Positions 34,399 to 41,886 are shown, counted from the first letter of the stretch. The stretch: 44,405 nt of DNA from Bacteroidales bacterium (GCA_017642535.1 JAGCOW010000024.1:1-44405), one strand, 5' to 3'. Notes: a model not told the origin generated them from the letters alone. Made by a program: numbers and translations.

Positions 34399-36108
34399 TT
34401 ATTCATCAACATAGTCCTGCATACCAAAATCGTGACCTACTGGGCGTTGCAACATTTCCGGGGGAAGTTTCTTTTCAACGCCAGGTTCAAAATGTTTATT
34501 AAAGACATCGGCAATTGTTTTTGCCAAAGCTAACCTATTCCCATTTTGAATGAATGTGTATGCTTCAAGCCGTAAGGTAAAAGTGTTTTTTGCTTTCATT
34601 AGTCGTGCCAGATTTGTTTTAGAGTTAACAACGTAATATGTATTTTTATCCGTTTGAAGGTTATACAACTCGCCTACTGTTGCCGTCAACTCCTGATACA
34701 TATTTTCAAAAATAACAAAATCTTTCAAGAAACTGTCGGGTTCACCATATTTTTCGTTTCCTTTTTCGGAATTATAGCAGAAATGCAGTTGCGACGAACG
34801 GCTACGTGGTCCGGATGCTTCTAATGGTAGAATAGCCCATCCATCTTCGCAAAGAGCATTCAAATCATCTAAAAACAATTGAAAATTAGGACAAGTGTTT
34901 GGATAAGCAGGATTATAATATGTCATTGGATTGTCAGGATCAGATTCAATTTCCTTACTAATGAAATTAAATCCGCCAATCTTTGCTATATGGTAACCGA
35001 ACCAGCTGCAAATGGGTTCTGTAAATCCTGTTGTACAAACAATTGTTATTTTTGACTTTCTGTCTATGCAGCAACCATAAGGTCTGTTTTTCACGTAGTT
35101 AACAACAACGATTCTATCTAACGGATTATCTTCTTTATTGACAGAAAATGCAAGATTGAACAAGTGGAAACAATCGGAAGATTCAACTGCCTCCATAATG
35201 TCTTCTCTTGTTAAAAACTTTCTCGTTGTTATAGTGTCAAGGGCTTGATAATTTGCCACATAGAATAAGTTTGTGTTGTGCATATCCTTTATGAATTTGA
35301 AGGAATGTCTTATTCTATTGATATTATTTTGAACCTTTTCTCTTTGTTTTTCCTCCTCCATCACCTCGGTAAATCCCGAGCCGATGAGACCTGCAGGAAC
35401 GGCGAACATTGCTATTCCAAGCAATCCTACGATAAACGATATGACTTGCCCTATGGGTGTAATGGGCGGATATACGCCAAATCCACCGGGATCCTGCACA
35501 TACTGCATAAACGGCCAGATTAAAGAATACCAGCCATTGCTGTATGCTTCGGGTTGTGCCTCGTGCTCAACAAAAAAGAGGATGAACGACAATATAATCG
35601 ATATTATAATAAGAAACTGCATGGAAACCCATAATTCGCTTTTCTTGGACTCTAATGCACTTGTAAGCATTTTGAACGAGTGCATATAGCGAAAAATCCT
35701 GAAAAGTCGTGCCACACGCAAAATCTTGAAAACCATATAAGGTATGGGCATAAAGAAGTTCAGATAGAACGGATAGGTTGAAAGAAAATCTATAAGCCCG
35801 TAAAACGAGAAACAATACCGTATTCTACCCCAAAAACCTTTATATTTGGGGTCAAGCATATCGGCATTCCAAATACGCAGTGTCACTTCGATGGTGAAGA
35901 AAATCTGTGTAACCCAATCAATTACGTGCAGCAACGATTCATATTTCTCATTTACTGCATCGAATGTTGTAAGAAACACTTCTACCGTGCTTAAAACAAT
36001 AAAACCGATAATTACATAATCTACAATGTTGTGCCACTGCTTGGTGTGCAAATTATCGTCGAAAACACGTTTTAGTTCTGTTTTGAATTTGTATATTTTC
36101 TGGTTCAT
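34399..36108 (-). CDS. Voltage-sensor ion channel with unusual pore and large cytoplasmic domain (569 aa)
   Basis: Residues 28-150 are a voltage-sensor domain: S1 to S3 helices and an S4 with arginines every third residue (R131, R134, R137, R140 in KILRVARLFRIFRYMHSFKML). S5 is about 160-180. The pore loop SLIWPFMQYVQDPGGFG, then TPIGQV and the S6 helix FAVPAGLIGSGF align with K+ channels, but the TVGYGD filter is replaced by D206-P-G-G-F-G211. Residues 255-569 are a cytoplasmic domain that I do not recognise; it ends in an acidic tail. It may conduct K+ or another cation, or be a gated effector. It follows a small membrane protein by 21 bases and precedes the GGCT-like gene by 11. Confidence 0.85.
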   Translation of the reverse strand: MNQKIYKFKTELKRVFDDNLHTKQWHNIVDYVIIGFIVLSTVEVFLTTFDAVNEKYESLLHVIDWVTQIFFTIEVTLRIWNADMLDPKYKGFWGRIRYCFSFYGLIDFLSTYPFYLNFFMPIPYMVFKILRVARLFRIFRYMHSFKMLTSALESKKSELWVSMQFLIIISIILSFILFFVEHEAQPEAYSNGWYSLIWPFMQYVQDPGGFGVYPPITPIGQVISFIVGLLGIAMFAVPAGLIGSGFTEVMEEEKQREKVQNNINRIRHSFKFIKDMHNTNLFYVANYQALDTITTRKFLTREDIMEAVESSDCFHLFNLAFSVNKEDNPLDRIVVVNYVKNRPYGCCIDRKSKITIVCTTGFTEPICSWFGYHIAKIGGFNFISKEIESDPDNPMTYYNPAYPNTCPNFQLFLDDLNALCEDGWAILPLEASGPRSRSSQLHFCYNSEKGNEKYGEPDSFLKDFVIFENMYQELTATVGELYNLQTDKNTYYVVNSKTNLARLMKAKNTFTLRLEAYTFIQNGNRLALAKTIADVFNKHFEPGVEKKLPPEMLQRPVGHDFGMQDYVDE

Positions 36109-36129
36109 ACAATATTGATTAAATTATTG

Positions 36130-36435
36130 TCAGTCAAAAAATTCCACTATACATGCTACGCATAAGGGGAGGAGGAAGAACTGAATCATATAACCTACAA
36201 CAGTACTCACCCTGTTTGCGAACAAATCAAGTTGTGATTTTGCCCAGAACCACCGAGGAGGAACGCCATATCCCCATGCTTTCAGCCCAAACAACAAGCC
36301 TGCAACGGCCGACAGTCCGCAATATATCCACATCTCATCACCCCACTCACCTTGAAGTTGAAAAGCCAACCCGAATAAACCTACAAAGAAAATGATAGGA
36401 CTGATAAGATTGAAAATATATACAATGGCTATCAT
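36130..36435 (-). CDS. Small membrane protein, three predicted helices (101 aa)
   Basis: Hydrophobic segments at about 1-24 (MIAIVYIFNLISPIIFFVGLF), 36-54 (IYCGLSAVAGLLFGLKAWG) and 75-98 (VVGYMIQFFLLPLCVACIVEF) predict three membrane passes. No family is recognised. It lies 21 bases before the channel gene and 9 after the small basic protein in the same run, so it may be an accessory subunit of the channel (inference from position only). Confidence 0.75.
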   Translation of the reverse strand: MIAIVYIFNLISPIIFFVGLFGLAFQLQGEWGDEMWIYCGLSAVAGLLFGLKAWGYGVPPRWFWAKSQLDLFANRVSTVVGYMIQFFLLPLCVACIVEFFD

Positions 36436-36444
36436 AGAGAAAAG

Positions 36445-36687
36445 TTATTTTTCTCGTTTCAAACTCTCTTTTGCCGATTCTATTTGGCGTTTATACGATT
36501 CAATATTTCTGTCGTGACTCGCTGCACGGTCGATTTTTGACTTTCGATACGATGCCTTATTTGAAGGTGTGCTTGCTCCTTTAATCATACGAGCATAATA
36601 CTCGTTATCTTTCTTTTTAGCATCCTTTTCACGTTGCATTGACGCTCTAAGGTCAATGATTTTTTTACGGTAATATTCTTTGCTCAC
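36445..36687 (-). CDS. Small basic coiled-coil protein (80 aa, GTG start)
   Basis: The product is highly charged and helical: IIDLRASMQREKDAKKKDNE and a C-terminal NIESYKRQIESAKESLKREK, with heptad-like spacing. The start is GTG at 36687; there is no ATG that would keep the first helix. It is soluble and possibly nucleic-acid-binding or a scaffold. The family is not recognised. It is embedded in the long minus-strand run, 18 bases after the Lys/Thr-rich gene and 9 before the membrane protein. Confidence 0.75.
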   Translation of the reverse strand: MSKEYYRKKIIDLRASMQREKDAKKKDNEYYARMIKGASTPSNKASYRKSKIDRAASHDRNIESYKRQIESAKESLKREK

Positions 36688-36705
36688 AGTTTTGAAATTT
36701 ACGAA

Positions 36706-37287
36706 TTAAAAAATAGTTCCACTACAAATTTGTTTTAGTTCTGTCGCTCCAACCTTTTTGCAACCAGCATTTTTTGCCCACTCATTTGCAGCAGTGAGAG
36801 TCATAGAGTTGAATGTACCAACAGGGAAATAATGTTTATGTCCAGAATAATTGCATATACCGATTTGTACAGCTATGCCTAATTCATCCCAAAAATATTT
36901 CTCTATATTTTCGACTTTAGTTCTTCCATGTAGTGAAATTTCTTCATTAGAATTCTTTTTACGAACTTCAGAGAGACGTTTGTTGGTGTTGATACCTTTT
37001 ACATTTACGGATTTTAGTCTATCTGCATCAATGATGAAGCAAAGTGTTAGATACTCAAACTTGTCAGAAAACTCCTTTTGTAGTGTTTTCATCAATTTAT
37101 TTCCGTTCACGGTTATTTCTCCACCAATTTTTGTTGGTTCTACAACTTTTTTTGCTGTTGTTTTCTTCACCGCTGCTTTTGCCGTTGTTTTCTTTGCAAC
37201 AGTTTTCACAGCAGTTGTTTTCTTTGTGGCTGTTTTTGTAGTCGTTGACTTTTTTGCTACTGCTTTCGTTGTTGTTTTCTTTGCCAT
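36706..37287 (-). CDS. Lys/Thr-rich tail fused to a repeated small domain (193 aa)
   Basis: Residues 1-55 are a histone-H1-like or nucleoid-protein-like tail of KKTTTK, KKSTT and KKTTAK units, strongly basic and likely DNA-binding. Residues about 60-193 hold two copies of the small domain also found in the products of 39208-39585 and 38863-39165: EITVNGNKLMKTLQKEFSDKFEYLTLCF and EISLHGRTKVENIEKYFWDELGIAVQI. The start at 37287 (MAKKTTT) is chosen because upstream codons (MHCKNINLN) look non-coding. The tail suggests that this paralogue brings the domain to DNA. Confidence 0.82.
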   Translation of the reverse strand: MAKKTTTKAVAKKSTTTKTATKKTTAVKTVAKKTTAKAAVKKTTAKKVVEPTKIGGEITVNGNKLMKTLQKEFSDKFEYLTLCFIIDADRLKSVNVKGINTNKRLSEVRKKNSNEEISLHGRTKVENIEKYFWDELGIAVQIGICNYSGHKHYFPVGTFNSMTLTAANEWAKNAGCKKVGATELKQICSGTIF

Positions 37288-37304
37288 AATCATTAAATTT
37301 AAAT

Positions 37305-37964
37305 TTATATTTTTACAATGCAATAATGAAATTTCACATCTTCATATACGCTTTCGTACCACTCAATGCTGTATTCCTTTTCTACTTCAAAATTTTTGTG
37401 AGTCCTTGCACAAGTACTATTACAATCTTTCCAATGTTTTTGTTTTCCATGGACTCCGGCATTCATATTAAATGCTTTGTTATTTGATGTTTCCCGGCTT
37501 GGGTTGAGGTATATGGAGTCGTTAGTAACAAAAACTGCCAAACCATTCTTTACCGCATCAAAACGTTTCCTGACCAATTCTACCCGACGAACGTCTTTCC
37601 AAAAATCGTACATGCCCAAGTCTTGTGCGCCTTGATTTTTTAGGACTTCAATGTTTGCTATTTTTTCTCCAAAACGTAATAAAGTTTTCGTCACTCTTTT
37701 GGTCTTGTATTTGAGTTCAACTGGCACATATTCCTTGTTTTTGCGAACCAATACGTCTATTTTGAGTTCATTGTCCCAAATATAATTTCCCAATTCCTTT
37801 TGGGGAACGTAATATTCTACATCAACATCGTCATAGTTGCCAGTTGCTCTTAAATAAATGGCCAAATGCATCTGAAAGTCACGTTCATTGAACAGCAGCT
37901 CTTTGTTTTTGACAAGAAAGAGCGTAATGTCTTGATAGACAGTCTGAATGAGGGGCATTGCCAT
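37305..37964 (-). CDS. PD-(D/E)XK nuclease-like protein (219 aa)
   Basis: The core of a restriction-endonuclease-like fold is visible: a helix with a glutamate (FNERDFQMHLAIYL, E27), then D70 in ELKIDVLVRK and E83-x-K85 in YVPVELKYK, the D-Xn-ExK triad. Length suits a single-domain nuclease. The C-terminal part (KHWKDCNSTCARTHKNFEVE) adds two Cys and His residues that might bind metal. The start at 37964 is preferred over TTG at 37970. It could be the DNA- or RNA-cleaving member of the operon; it could also be an inactive structural relative. The gene starts 6 bases after the tandem-repeat protein gene ends. Confidence 0.78.
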   Translation of the reverse strand: MAMPLIQTVYQDITLFLVKNKELLFNERDFQMHLAIYLRATGNYDDVDVEYYVPQKELGNYIWDNELKIDVLVRKNKEYVPVELKYKTKRVTKTLLRFGEKIANIEVLKNQGAQDLGMYDFWKDVRRVELVRKRFDAVKNGLAVFVTNDSIYLNPSRETSNNKAFNMNAGVHGKQKHWKDCNSTCARTHKNFEVEKEYSIEWYESVYEDVKFHYCIVKI

Positions 37965-37970
37965 GTGCAA

Positions 37971-38351
37971 TTATTTTTTCAATGCATCAATCAATTTGTT
38001 CCCAAATTGTCTTGTGGTCCATTCTTGATCGTATTGAAAACCGATTCCTTCTGCAATTTCGCGAAGAGCGCCTTTTGTATTATCATAGATTTTGAAGGTT
38101 TTTATGCCCCCGTCGTCTTTAACATTAATATAATACTCACCTATTTCGGCACTTTTGCCATCGCCAAATTCAGTACAAAGTTTTTTTCCGAATTGACGTG
38201 TATTCCAATTAGGATCATATTCAATTTTTTTTAGTTCTGCGACTTCGCGTAAACTCGCTTTTACATTTTCGAAATTGCGGTACACTTGAATGCTTCCACT
38301 ATCTTCAACGCTAATTACGTACTCTCCAATAATTGCTGTTTTTTTTCCCAT
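37971..38351 (-). CDS. Two-repeat protein of unknown function (126 aa)
   Basis: The sequence is two similar halves of about 60 residues. Each has a beta-hairpin GEYVISVEDSGSIQVYRN or GEYYINVKDDGGIKTFKI, a helix with LREVAE or LREIAE, then a YDPNWNTRQFGKKL or YDQEWTTRQFGNKL motif. Both halves therefore have a strand-helix unit ending in (N/T)TRQFG. No named family is recognised. The protein is soluble. It is the second kind of internally duplicated protein in the operon and unrelated by eye to the GNxK-type domain. Confidence 0.8.
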   Translation of the reverse strand: MGKKTAIIGEYVISVEDSGSIQVYRNFENVKASLREVAELKKIEYDPNWNTRQFGKKLCTEFGDGKSAEIGEYYINVKDDGGIKTFKIYDNTKGALREIAEGIGFQYDQEWTTRQFGNKLIDALKK

Positions 38352-38399
38352 AATCGTTAATTTTTAGTTTTATTTTTAAATAATCATTTTCACAACCAC

Positions 38400-38813
38400 T
38401 TATTCACCCAACTTAATAACCTTATTGATTTCTTCCTCTGTGAGGAATGTCCAATTTTGCGGTGCAGTTTTACCTATTTCTTTTAGTGAAACAGGATTCC
38501 TAAATCTTACAACTTCTGTTAGACGATAAGCGTATGCTATTTCCTTTGTTTTAAAATATTCAAGGAATTTTTCTTTCTCTATTTCTCCTACTGCGTGTGT
38601 TTGATCCCATATCTTTTGAGGTGTATTTGAGTCAACTTTTTCAACTGTCGCCTTACCAACAATTTTTTTTACATTTGAACGCGACTCATAAATAATCATA
38701 GTGAATTTTTCACCATTTTTTGTAGGAACCGATTTTCTATATTCAACACGTTTCGTTCCAGCAAGAATTTGCTGACAATATTCTTGTTTTATTGAAATTA
38801 GTATTCCTTTCAT
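38400..38813 (-). CDS. ASCH/PUA-like domain protein (137 aa)
   Basis: ILISIKQEYCQQILAGTKRVEYRKSVPT is the typical beginning of an ASCH domain (beta-barrel related to PUA, RNA or nucleotide binding), followed by MIIYESRSNVKKIVGKATVEKV, the second conserved block. Relatives have been proposed to act in RNA processing or as ribonucleases, and some bind modified bases. In the run it is preceded by the small repeated-domain protein by 49 bases. It probably binds RNA or nucleotides; specificity is not known. Confidence 0.85.
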   Translation of the reverse strand: MKGILISIKQEYCQQILAGTKRVEYRKSVPTKNGEKFTMIIYESRSNVKKIVGKATVEKVDSNTPQKIWDQTHAVGEIEKEKFLEYFKTKEIAYAYRLTEVVRFRNPVSLKEIGKTAPQNWTFLTEEEINKVIKLGE

Positions 38814-38862
38814 GTTTTGAAAAAAAAGAGACTGCCTTTTTCAGACAGTCTCATAGAAAGAA

Positions 38863-39165
38863 TTATTTTTTTGCTTTATAAAGCATTGTGCTATTATCTG
38901 CTAATTTTGAATCATCACCATTAGCCACTTGCACTGTAATGCCAAACATTTCTTTCATGCGTTTTTCAAATCCTCCACAAGTCATCCCTGCCGAAGGACT
39001 GAATTCGCCACCTTTTGCATCTCCTTGACGAATAGAAGCAAGAGTTGCATCATCATCAGCGAATTTCACGCCATTGTACACACGAAGTGTAGCACCGAAA
39101 GCTTTTTTAAACTCGTCTTTCAGTTTTTTAACCTTCATACGGCCATCAATTTTAAAATCTGCCAT
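38863..39165 (-). CDS. Small repeated-domain protein, paralogue B (100 aa)
   Basis: First half: KIDGRMKVKKLKDEFKKAFG-type helix, then LRVYNG, ADDDATLASIRQGDAKGGEF. Second half: GMTCGGFEKRMKEMFGITVQVANG. The unit is a beta turn with GxxK, a helix ending EF..xFG, a hydrophobic strand, and often a TLASIR segment. It is the same unit as in 39208-39585 and in the C-terminus of 36706-37287. No known name. Likely a small alpha/beta module for protein or nucleic acid binding. Confidence 0.8.
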   Translation of the reverse strand: MADFKIDGRMKVKKLKDEFKKAFGATLRVYNGVKFADDDATLASIRQGDAKGGEFSPSAGMTCGGFEKRMKEMFGITVQVANGDDSKLADNSTMLYKAKK

Positions 39166-39207
39166 AACTAATAAATTTAAAATGTTAATAATGAATTATT
39201 TGAATAA

Positions 39208-39585
39208 TTATTTCCAGGCTCCTTTTTTACACTTTTTTTTCTGACATTCTGTATTGAATGCTGTTAGTGTTTTGGCGTCGTTAGCACCACTTGTATAATA
39301 TCGGCTTCCGTCTTTTTCTGTGTAGCATACTTGTGCATACAACCCAAATTCTTTGTCAAATTCTTTTTCTAACGAAGATATTTTCTTGTTGCCATTGATA
39401 GAAATCTTTCCTGACCCATTGCCTCGACGAACCGAAGCCAAAGTCTTGTCTCCACTAAGAGGAGTCTTTGACTTTTCGTTTCGCATATAACTATAGTAAA
39501 TGCTTAGTCTTAAGTATGGAAATTGTTCGTTAAATTCTTTTTGAAGCGTTGCAATTTTTTTATTGCCATTAACTGATACTGCCAT
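39208..39585 (-). CDS. Small repeated-domain protein, paralogue A (125 aa)
   Basis: Two copies of the module are clearest here: VNGNKKIATLQKEFNEQFPY then LRLSIYYSY, followed by DKTLASVRRGNGSG; and INGNKKISSLEKEFDKEFGL then YAQVCYT. The C-terminus is Lys- and Cys-rich (CQKKKCKKGAWK). The near-identical GNKKI.(T/S)L.KEF blocks indicate internal duplication. The C-terminal half shares the pattern FNTECQKKKCKK / ANEWAKNAGCKK with the 36706-37287 protein, so these two are closest. Function is unknown. Confidence 0.82.
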   Translation of the reverse strand: MAVSVNGNKKIATLQKEFNEQFPYLRLSIYYSYMRNEKSKTPLSGDKTLASVRRGNGSGKISINGNKKISSLEKEFDKEFGLYAQVCYTEKDGSRYYTSGANDAKTLTAFNTECQKKKCKKGAWK

Positions 39586-39603
39586 AATTTAAAAAATTTA
39601 ATG

Positions 39604-40020
39604 TTAGCAATTAATTTTTATTTCCAATTCAGGTTCTTCTTTAACCATGTCGGCAAGCATTAGCACCGCGTCAGACTGGCTGATTGCCAGTAAATCGGCA
39701 ATGTAGAACATAATGTCAACTTCGTCGGCAGTAAGAATTCCATCCACAAGGATAATTTCTAAAACAGCCTCGAAAATGTACATGTTTTCGTCGCCTTCTA
39801 CACTGGTACTTGCAACGCAGAGATGTTCCTTAAGACTTTTATCAGACAATTTTTCTTGCACTGCAATTTCTGTGTCCACGGCGTTTATGAGAGCATCTTC
39901 TTTTAGTTCAAATGCTTCTGCTATTTCTCCCAACGCGATTTTTTCTGCTTCGTCGTAATTCCCGTCCGCCATAATTGTGGCAGCAAGGAAAGTTGCTATA
40001 TTATCAATACTTGTTTTCAT
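39604..40020 (-). CDS. TerB-like protein (138 aa)
   Basis: The helical protein shows two acidic turns typical of the TerB/DjlA-N fold: IMADGNYDEAEKIALGEI near residue 17 and ILVDGILTADEVDIMFYI near residue 90. TerB domains bind metal through such aspartates and occur in tellurite-resistance and stress or phage-defence operons, often at the membrane. Here it is between the 43-residue basic peptide gene (12 bp) and paralogue A (18 bp). No other Ter protein (TerC, TerD, TerZ) is seen, so a classical Ter operon is excluded. Confidence 0.8.
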   Translation of the reverse strand: MKTSIDNIATFLAATIMADGNYDEAEKIALGEIAEAFELKEDALINAVDTEIAVQEKLSDKSLKEHLCVASTSVEGDENMYIFEAVLEIILVDGILTADEVDIMFYIADLLAISQSDAVLMLADMVKEEPELEIKINC

Positions 40021-40032
40021 TCTTTTGGATTT

Positions 40033-40164
40033 TTAGTTAAACATTCTTTTTAATCTGTTTCTCAAGCTACCTTTTGCTTTTCTTGCTTTTGCCATACGCG
40101 CGGCAATTTCCTTGCCTTCCTTTGTGCGTTTGTCAACTTTTCCGCTTTTAGTTTTCTGTACCAT
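40033..40164 (-). CDS. 43-residue very basic peptide
   Basis: A short ORF in a gap that would otherwise be about 170 bases: MVQKTKSGKV, then DKRTKEGKEIAARMAKARKA, ending SLRNRLKRMFN. About 40% of residues are Lys or Arg, with few acidic ones, so it resembles a nucleic-acid-binding peptide or ribosome-associated factor. It lies 12 bases before the TerB-like gene and 23 after the OmpA-domain gene, in line with the spacing of the run, which is the main reason to accept it. Confidence 0.6.
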   Translation of the reverse strand: MVQKTKSGKVDKRTKEGKEIAARMAKARKAKGSLRNRLKRMFN

Positions 40165-40187
40165 TTTTTTAGTTTTTTATGTTAATA

Positions 40188-41090
40188 CTATTCAATTACA
40201 ATAAACTCAGTTCTTCTATTCACATTTGACTCTGGATTTGAAGCATCTTTTAACTCGCTGCTACCTTTCCCTTCCCATTGCAAACGGTCTTTTGAGATTC
40301 CTTGGGAAATCAAGAAGTCAACAGCCGCTTTGGCACGATTTTCCGAAAGTTTTTGATTGAAATTTGCATCACCTTCTGCCGAAGTATGACCTATGATTTT
40401 CAATTTTATTGACTCTTGTTTTTCCATTAATTTTGCCAAATCGTGAAGTACAAATTTTGATGCGTCGCTTAAGTCAACTTTACCTTTTTCAAATTCTGCC
40501 GCATTGAAGTTCTTTTCAAATTCCTCTATTTGTTGCACATAAACAGTGTCAACCACGGTAACTATTTTTTCAACAACCTGTGGTTCTTTATTACAACTAC
40601 GCATCAACAGAATTGCAAGAATTGCGATGGCAACAAGTGCGCCTATCAAAATCCACAACCACGTCTTTGATTTTTCTGGTTTTGGTGGTACATAACCATT
40701 TAAATATTCAAGTCTCCATCCACCTTTTTTGCCAAATCCTTTTTCAGCAGCAGTAAATTCCGCAACTTCTATATCGTATGTTTTTGCGTGTGCAACAAGT
40801 CTTTCAAAACTTGGTTTTGCCCACATTTTGCAAAGTACCATCTTTGTACCATCCTGCAATTTCATCACATCTTCCTCGTCTGTAAAAAAGAACTTTTTCT
40901 CGTTTTCTGTGTCACATTCTTCCAATGTTTGCACATTAACACTCCAGCCGGAATCAGGATTCAGCTCTTTTGGAAACGCTTTCTTAAAATCTTCTAACGT
41001 CGCATGAGGATACATTACAAGATACGCGTTAAAAATACCCAACACAGTTCTATTCTGTGCTTTCCCATAAACTCTTACTTTACTTGGCAT
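40188..41090 (-). CDS. Membrane-anchored OmpA-domain protein with cytoplasmic N-terminal domain (300 aa)
   Basis: Residues 1-138 are a soluble domain without signal peptide (VRVYGKAQNRTVLGIFNAY, HATLEDFKKAFP, EDVMKLQDGTKMVLCKMW). One helix at about 143-163 (TWLWILIGALVAIAILAILL) is followed by RSCNKEP and a short stalk. Residues about 190-300 are an OmpA C-terminal peptidoglycan-binding domain (IKLKIIGHTSAEGDANFNQKLSENRAKAAVDFLI, NRRTEFIVIE). The arrangement implies an inner-membrane protein that links the cell wall to a cytoplasmic domain. It is the first gene of the thirteen-gene run, about 150 bases after the operator-like palindromes. The N-terminal domain is not a family I can name. Confidence 0.87.
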   Translation of the reverse strand: MPSKVRVYGKAQNRTVLGIFNAYLVMYPHATLEDFKKAFPKELNPDSGWSVNVQTLEECDTENEKKFFFTDEEDVMKLQDGTKMVLCKMWAKPSFERLVAHAKTYDIEVAEFTAAEKGFGKKGGWRLEYLNGYVPPKPEKSKTWLWILIGALVAIAILAILLMRSCNKEPQVVEKIVTVVDTVYVQQIEEFEKNFNAAEFEKGKVDLSDASKFVLHDLAKLMEKQESIKLKIIGHTSAEGDANFNQKLSENRAKAAVDFLISQGISKDRLQWEGKGSSELKDASNPESNVNRRTEFIVIE

Positions 41091-41240
41091 AACTTCACAT
41101 TTTAAATTTTATATTCTTTTTTTTAATTTATTTCTTTACAAAATCACTACTTTTTTCATTCTTTTCAAAAGTCCTTGTTGGTCCTTATTATTTCCCAAAA
41201 CAAGATTTTGTTCATTTCCAAAAAGTTATCAAAAAAATAC

Positions 41241-41258
41241 ATTATCATAAATGATAAT
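41241..41258. promoter_or_regulatory. Operator-like palindrome 1
   Basis: ATTATCAT-AA-ATGATAAT is an 18-base inverted repeat with 8-bp arms, about 150 bases upstream of the first gene of the minus-strand run. Confidence 0.6.
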
Positions 41259-41285
41259 ACTTATTGCAATAATAACAAAAATTTT

Positions 41286-41303
41286 ATTATCTTAAATGAT
41301 AAT
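41286..41303. promoter_or_regulatory. Operator-like palindrome 2
   Basis: ATTATCTTAAATGATAAT is the same site with one arm mismatch; its centre is 45 bases from that of palindrome 1, roughly four helical turns. Confidence 0.55.
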
Positions 41304-41821
41304 CACATGAAAAATTGCAAAAAACATAGTAATGCGCTATACACCAGTGAGTTGTAACAAAAACCTGGACTAAAAACAAATTGCGTTTTGTGAGTAAAGG
41401 CAATTTTAGATTGCTATTGTTTCTGCCAAGTATTCCTCAATAAAAACGCAAAAATATTTTATAATATACTGAGAATGAGTTTTTTGAAGAAATTACAAAT
41501 ATTGAAAAAATGAGGCATACTATGTTGAATTTACAAAAACATTACAAAATAGATAGGCAAATACGTTATTCCTTTTTCAGTGTGGATTTCTCTGTTATTG
41601 GAAAGGAACATTACACTTTTTCCGTAAAATCTTTTCCCCAAAAATACATTTTTCAGATTTCAAGAAGATGTTTTGCCATAATTGAAAAAGTGGTCATTGC
41701 AAAACCAATTCGTGTGAGAAATCTATAAGTCCATTTTAGTCCTTATTTTTGAGAAAATACATTCATTATATAAAAATTAATTTCGCAATTTACTTATAAT
41801 GAATCATTTACAAATTACAGC

Positions 41822-41837
41822 TTATCATATATGATAA
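41822..41837. promoter_or_regulatory. Operator-like palindrome 3, before the XRE gene
   Basis: TTATCATATATGATAA is a perfect 16-base palindrome. It is 50 bases before the preferred ATG (41887) and about 23 bases before a near-consensus -7 box (TTACTTTG, 41860-41867), so it overlaps the -33 region, a position suited to autorepression. Confidence 0.65.
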
Positions 41838-41886
41838 CGTAATAATAGTTATAAAACCATTACTTTGTAAGAGAAAAATGTTTTTT

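Larger units (their letters stand above)
41091..41886. other. Long regulatory intergenic region between the operon and the XRE gene
   Basis: About 800 bases, very AT-rich, with no convincing gene. It holds three operator-like palindromes (listed separately) and several GTCC motifs (for example 41171-41189 and 41729-41746) of unknown meaning. A 72-codon frame at 41510-41728 (MRHTMLNLQKHYK...) has no promoter, no clear protein signature and unbalanced composition; I regard it as doubtful. No consensus -7 box was found in the right place for the minus-strand operon. Confidence 0.5.

Noticed and set aside
39604..40020. Classical tellurite-resistance (ter) operon
   Set aside because: Only a TerB-like fold is present; TerC, TerD/TerE/TerZ and the usual partners are missing.
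41510..41728. 72-codon plus-strand ORF as a gene
   Set aside because: No promoter, no recognisable protein signature and odd composition; it lies in AT-rich regulatory DNA, so I left it out of the gene list.
41168..41750. Repeated GTCC motifs as recombinase arm sites
   Set aside because: The copies (near 41171, 41181, 41364, 41729 and 41739) are short and irregularly placed, and no recombinase gene is in the window.
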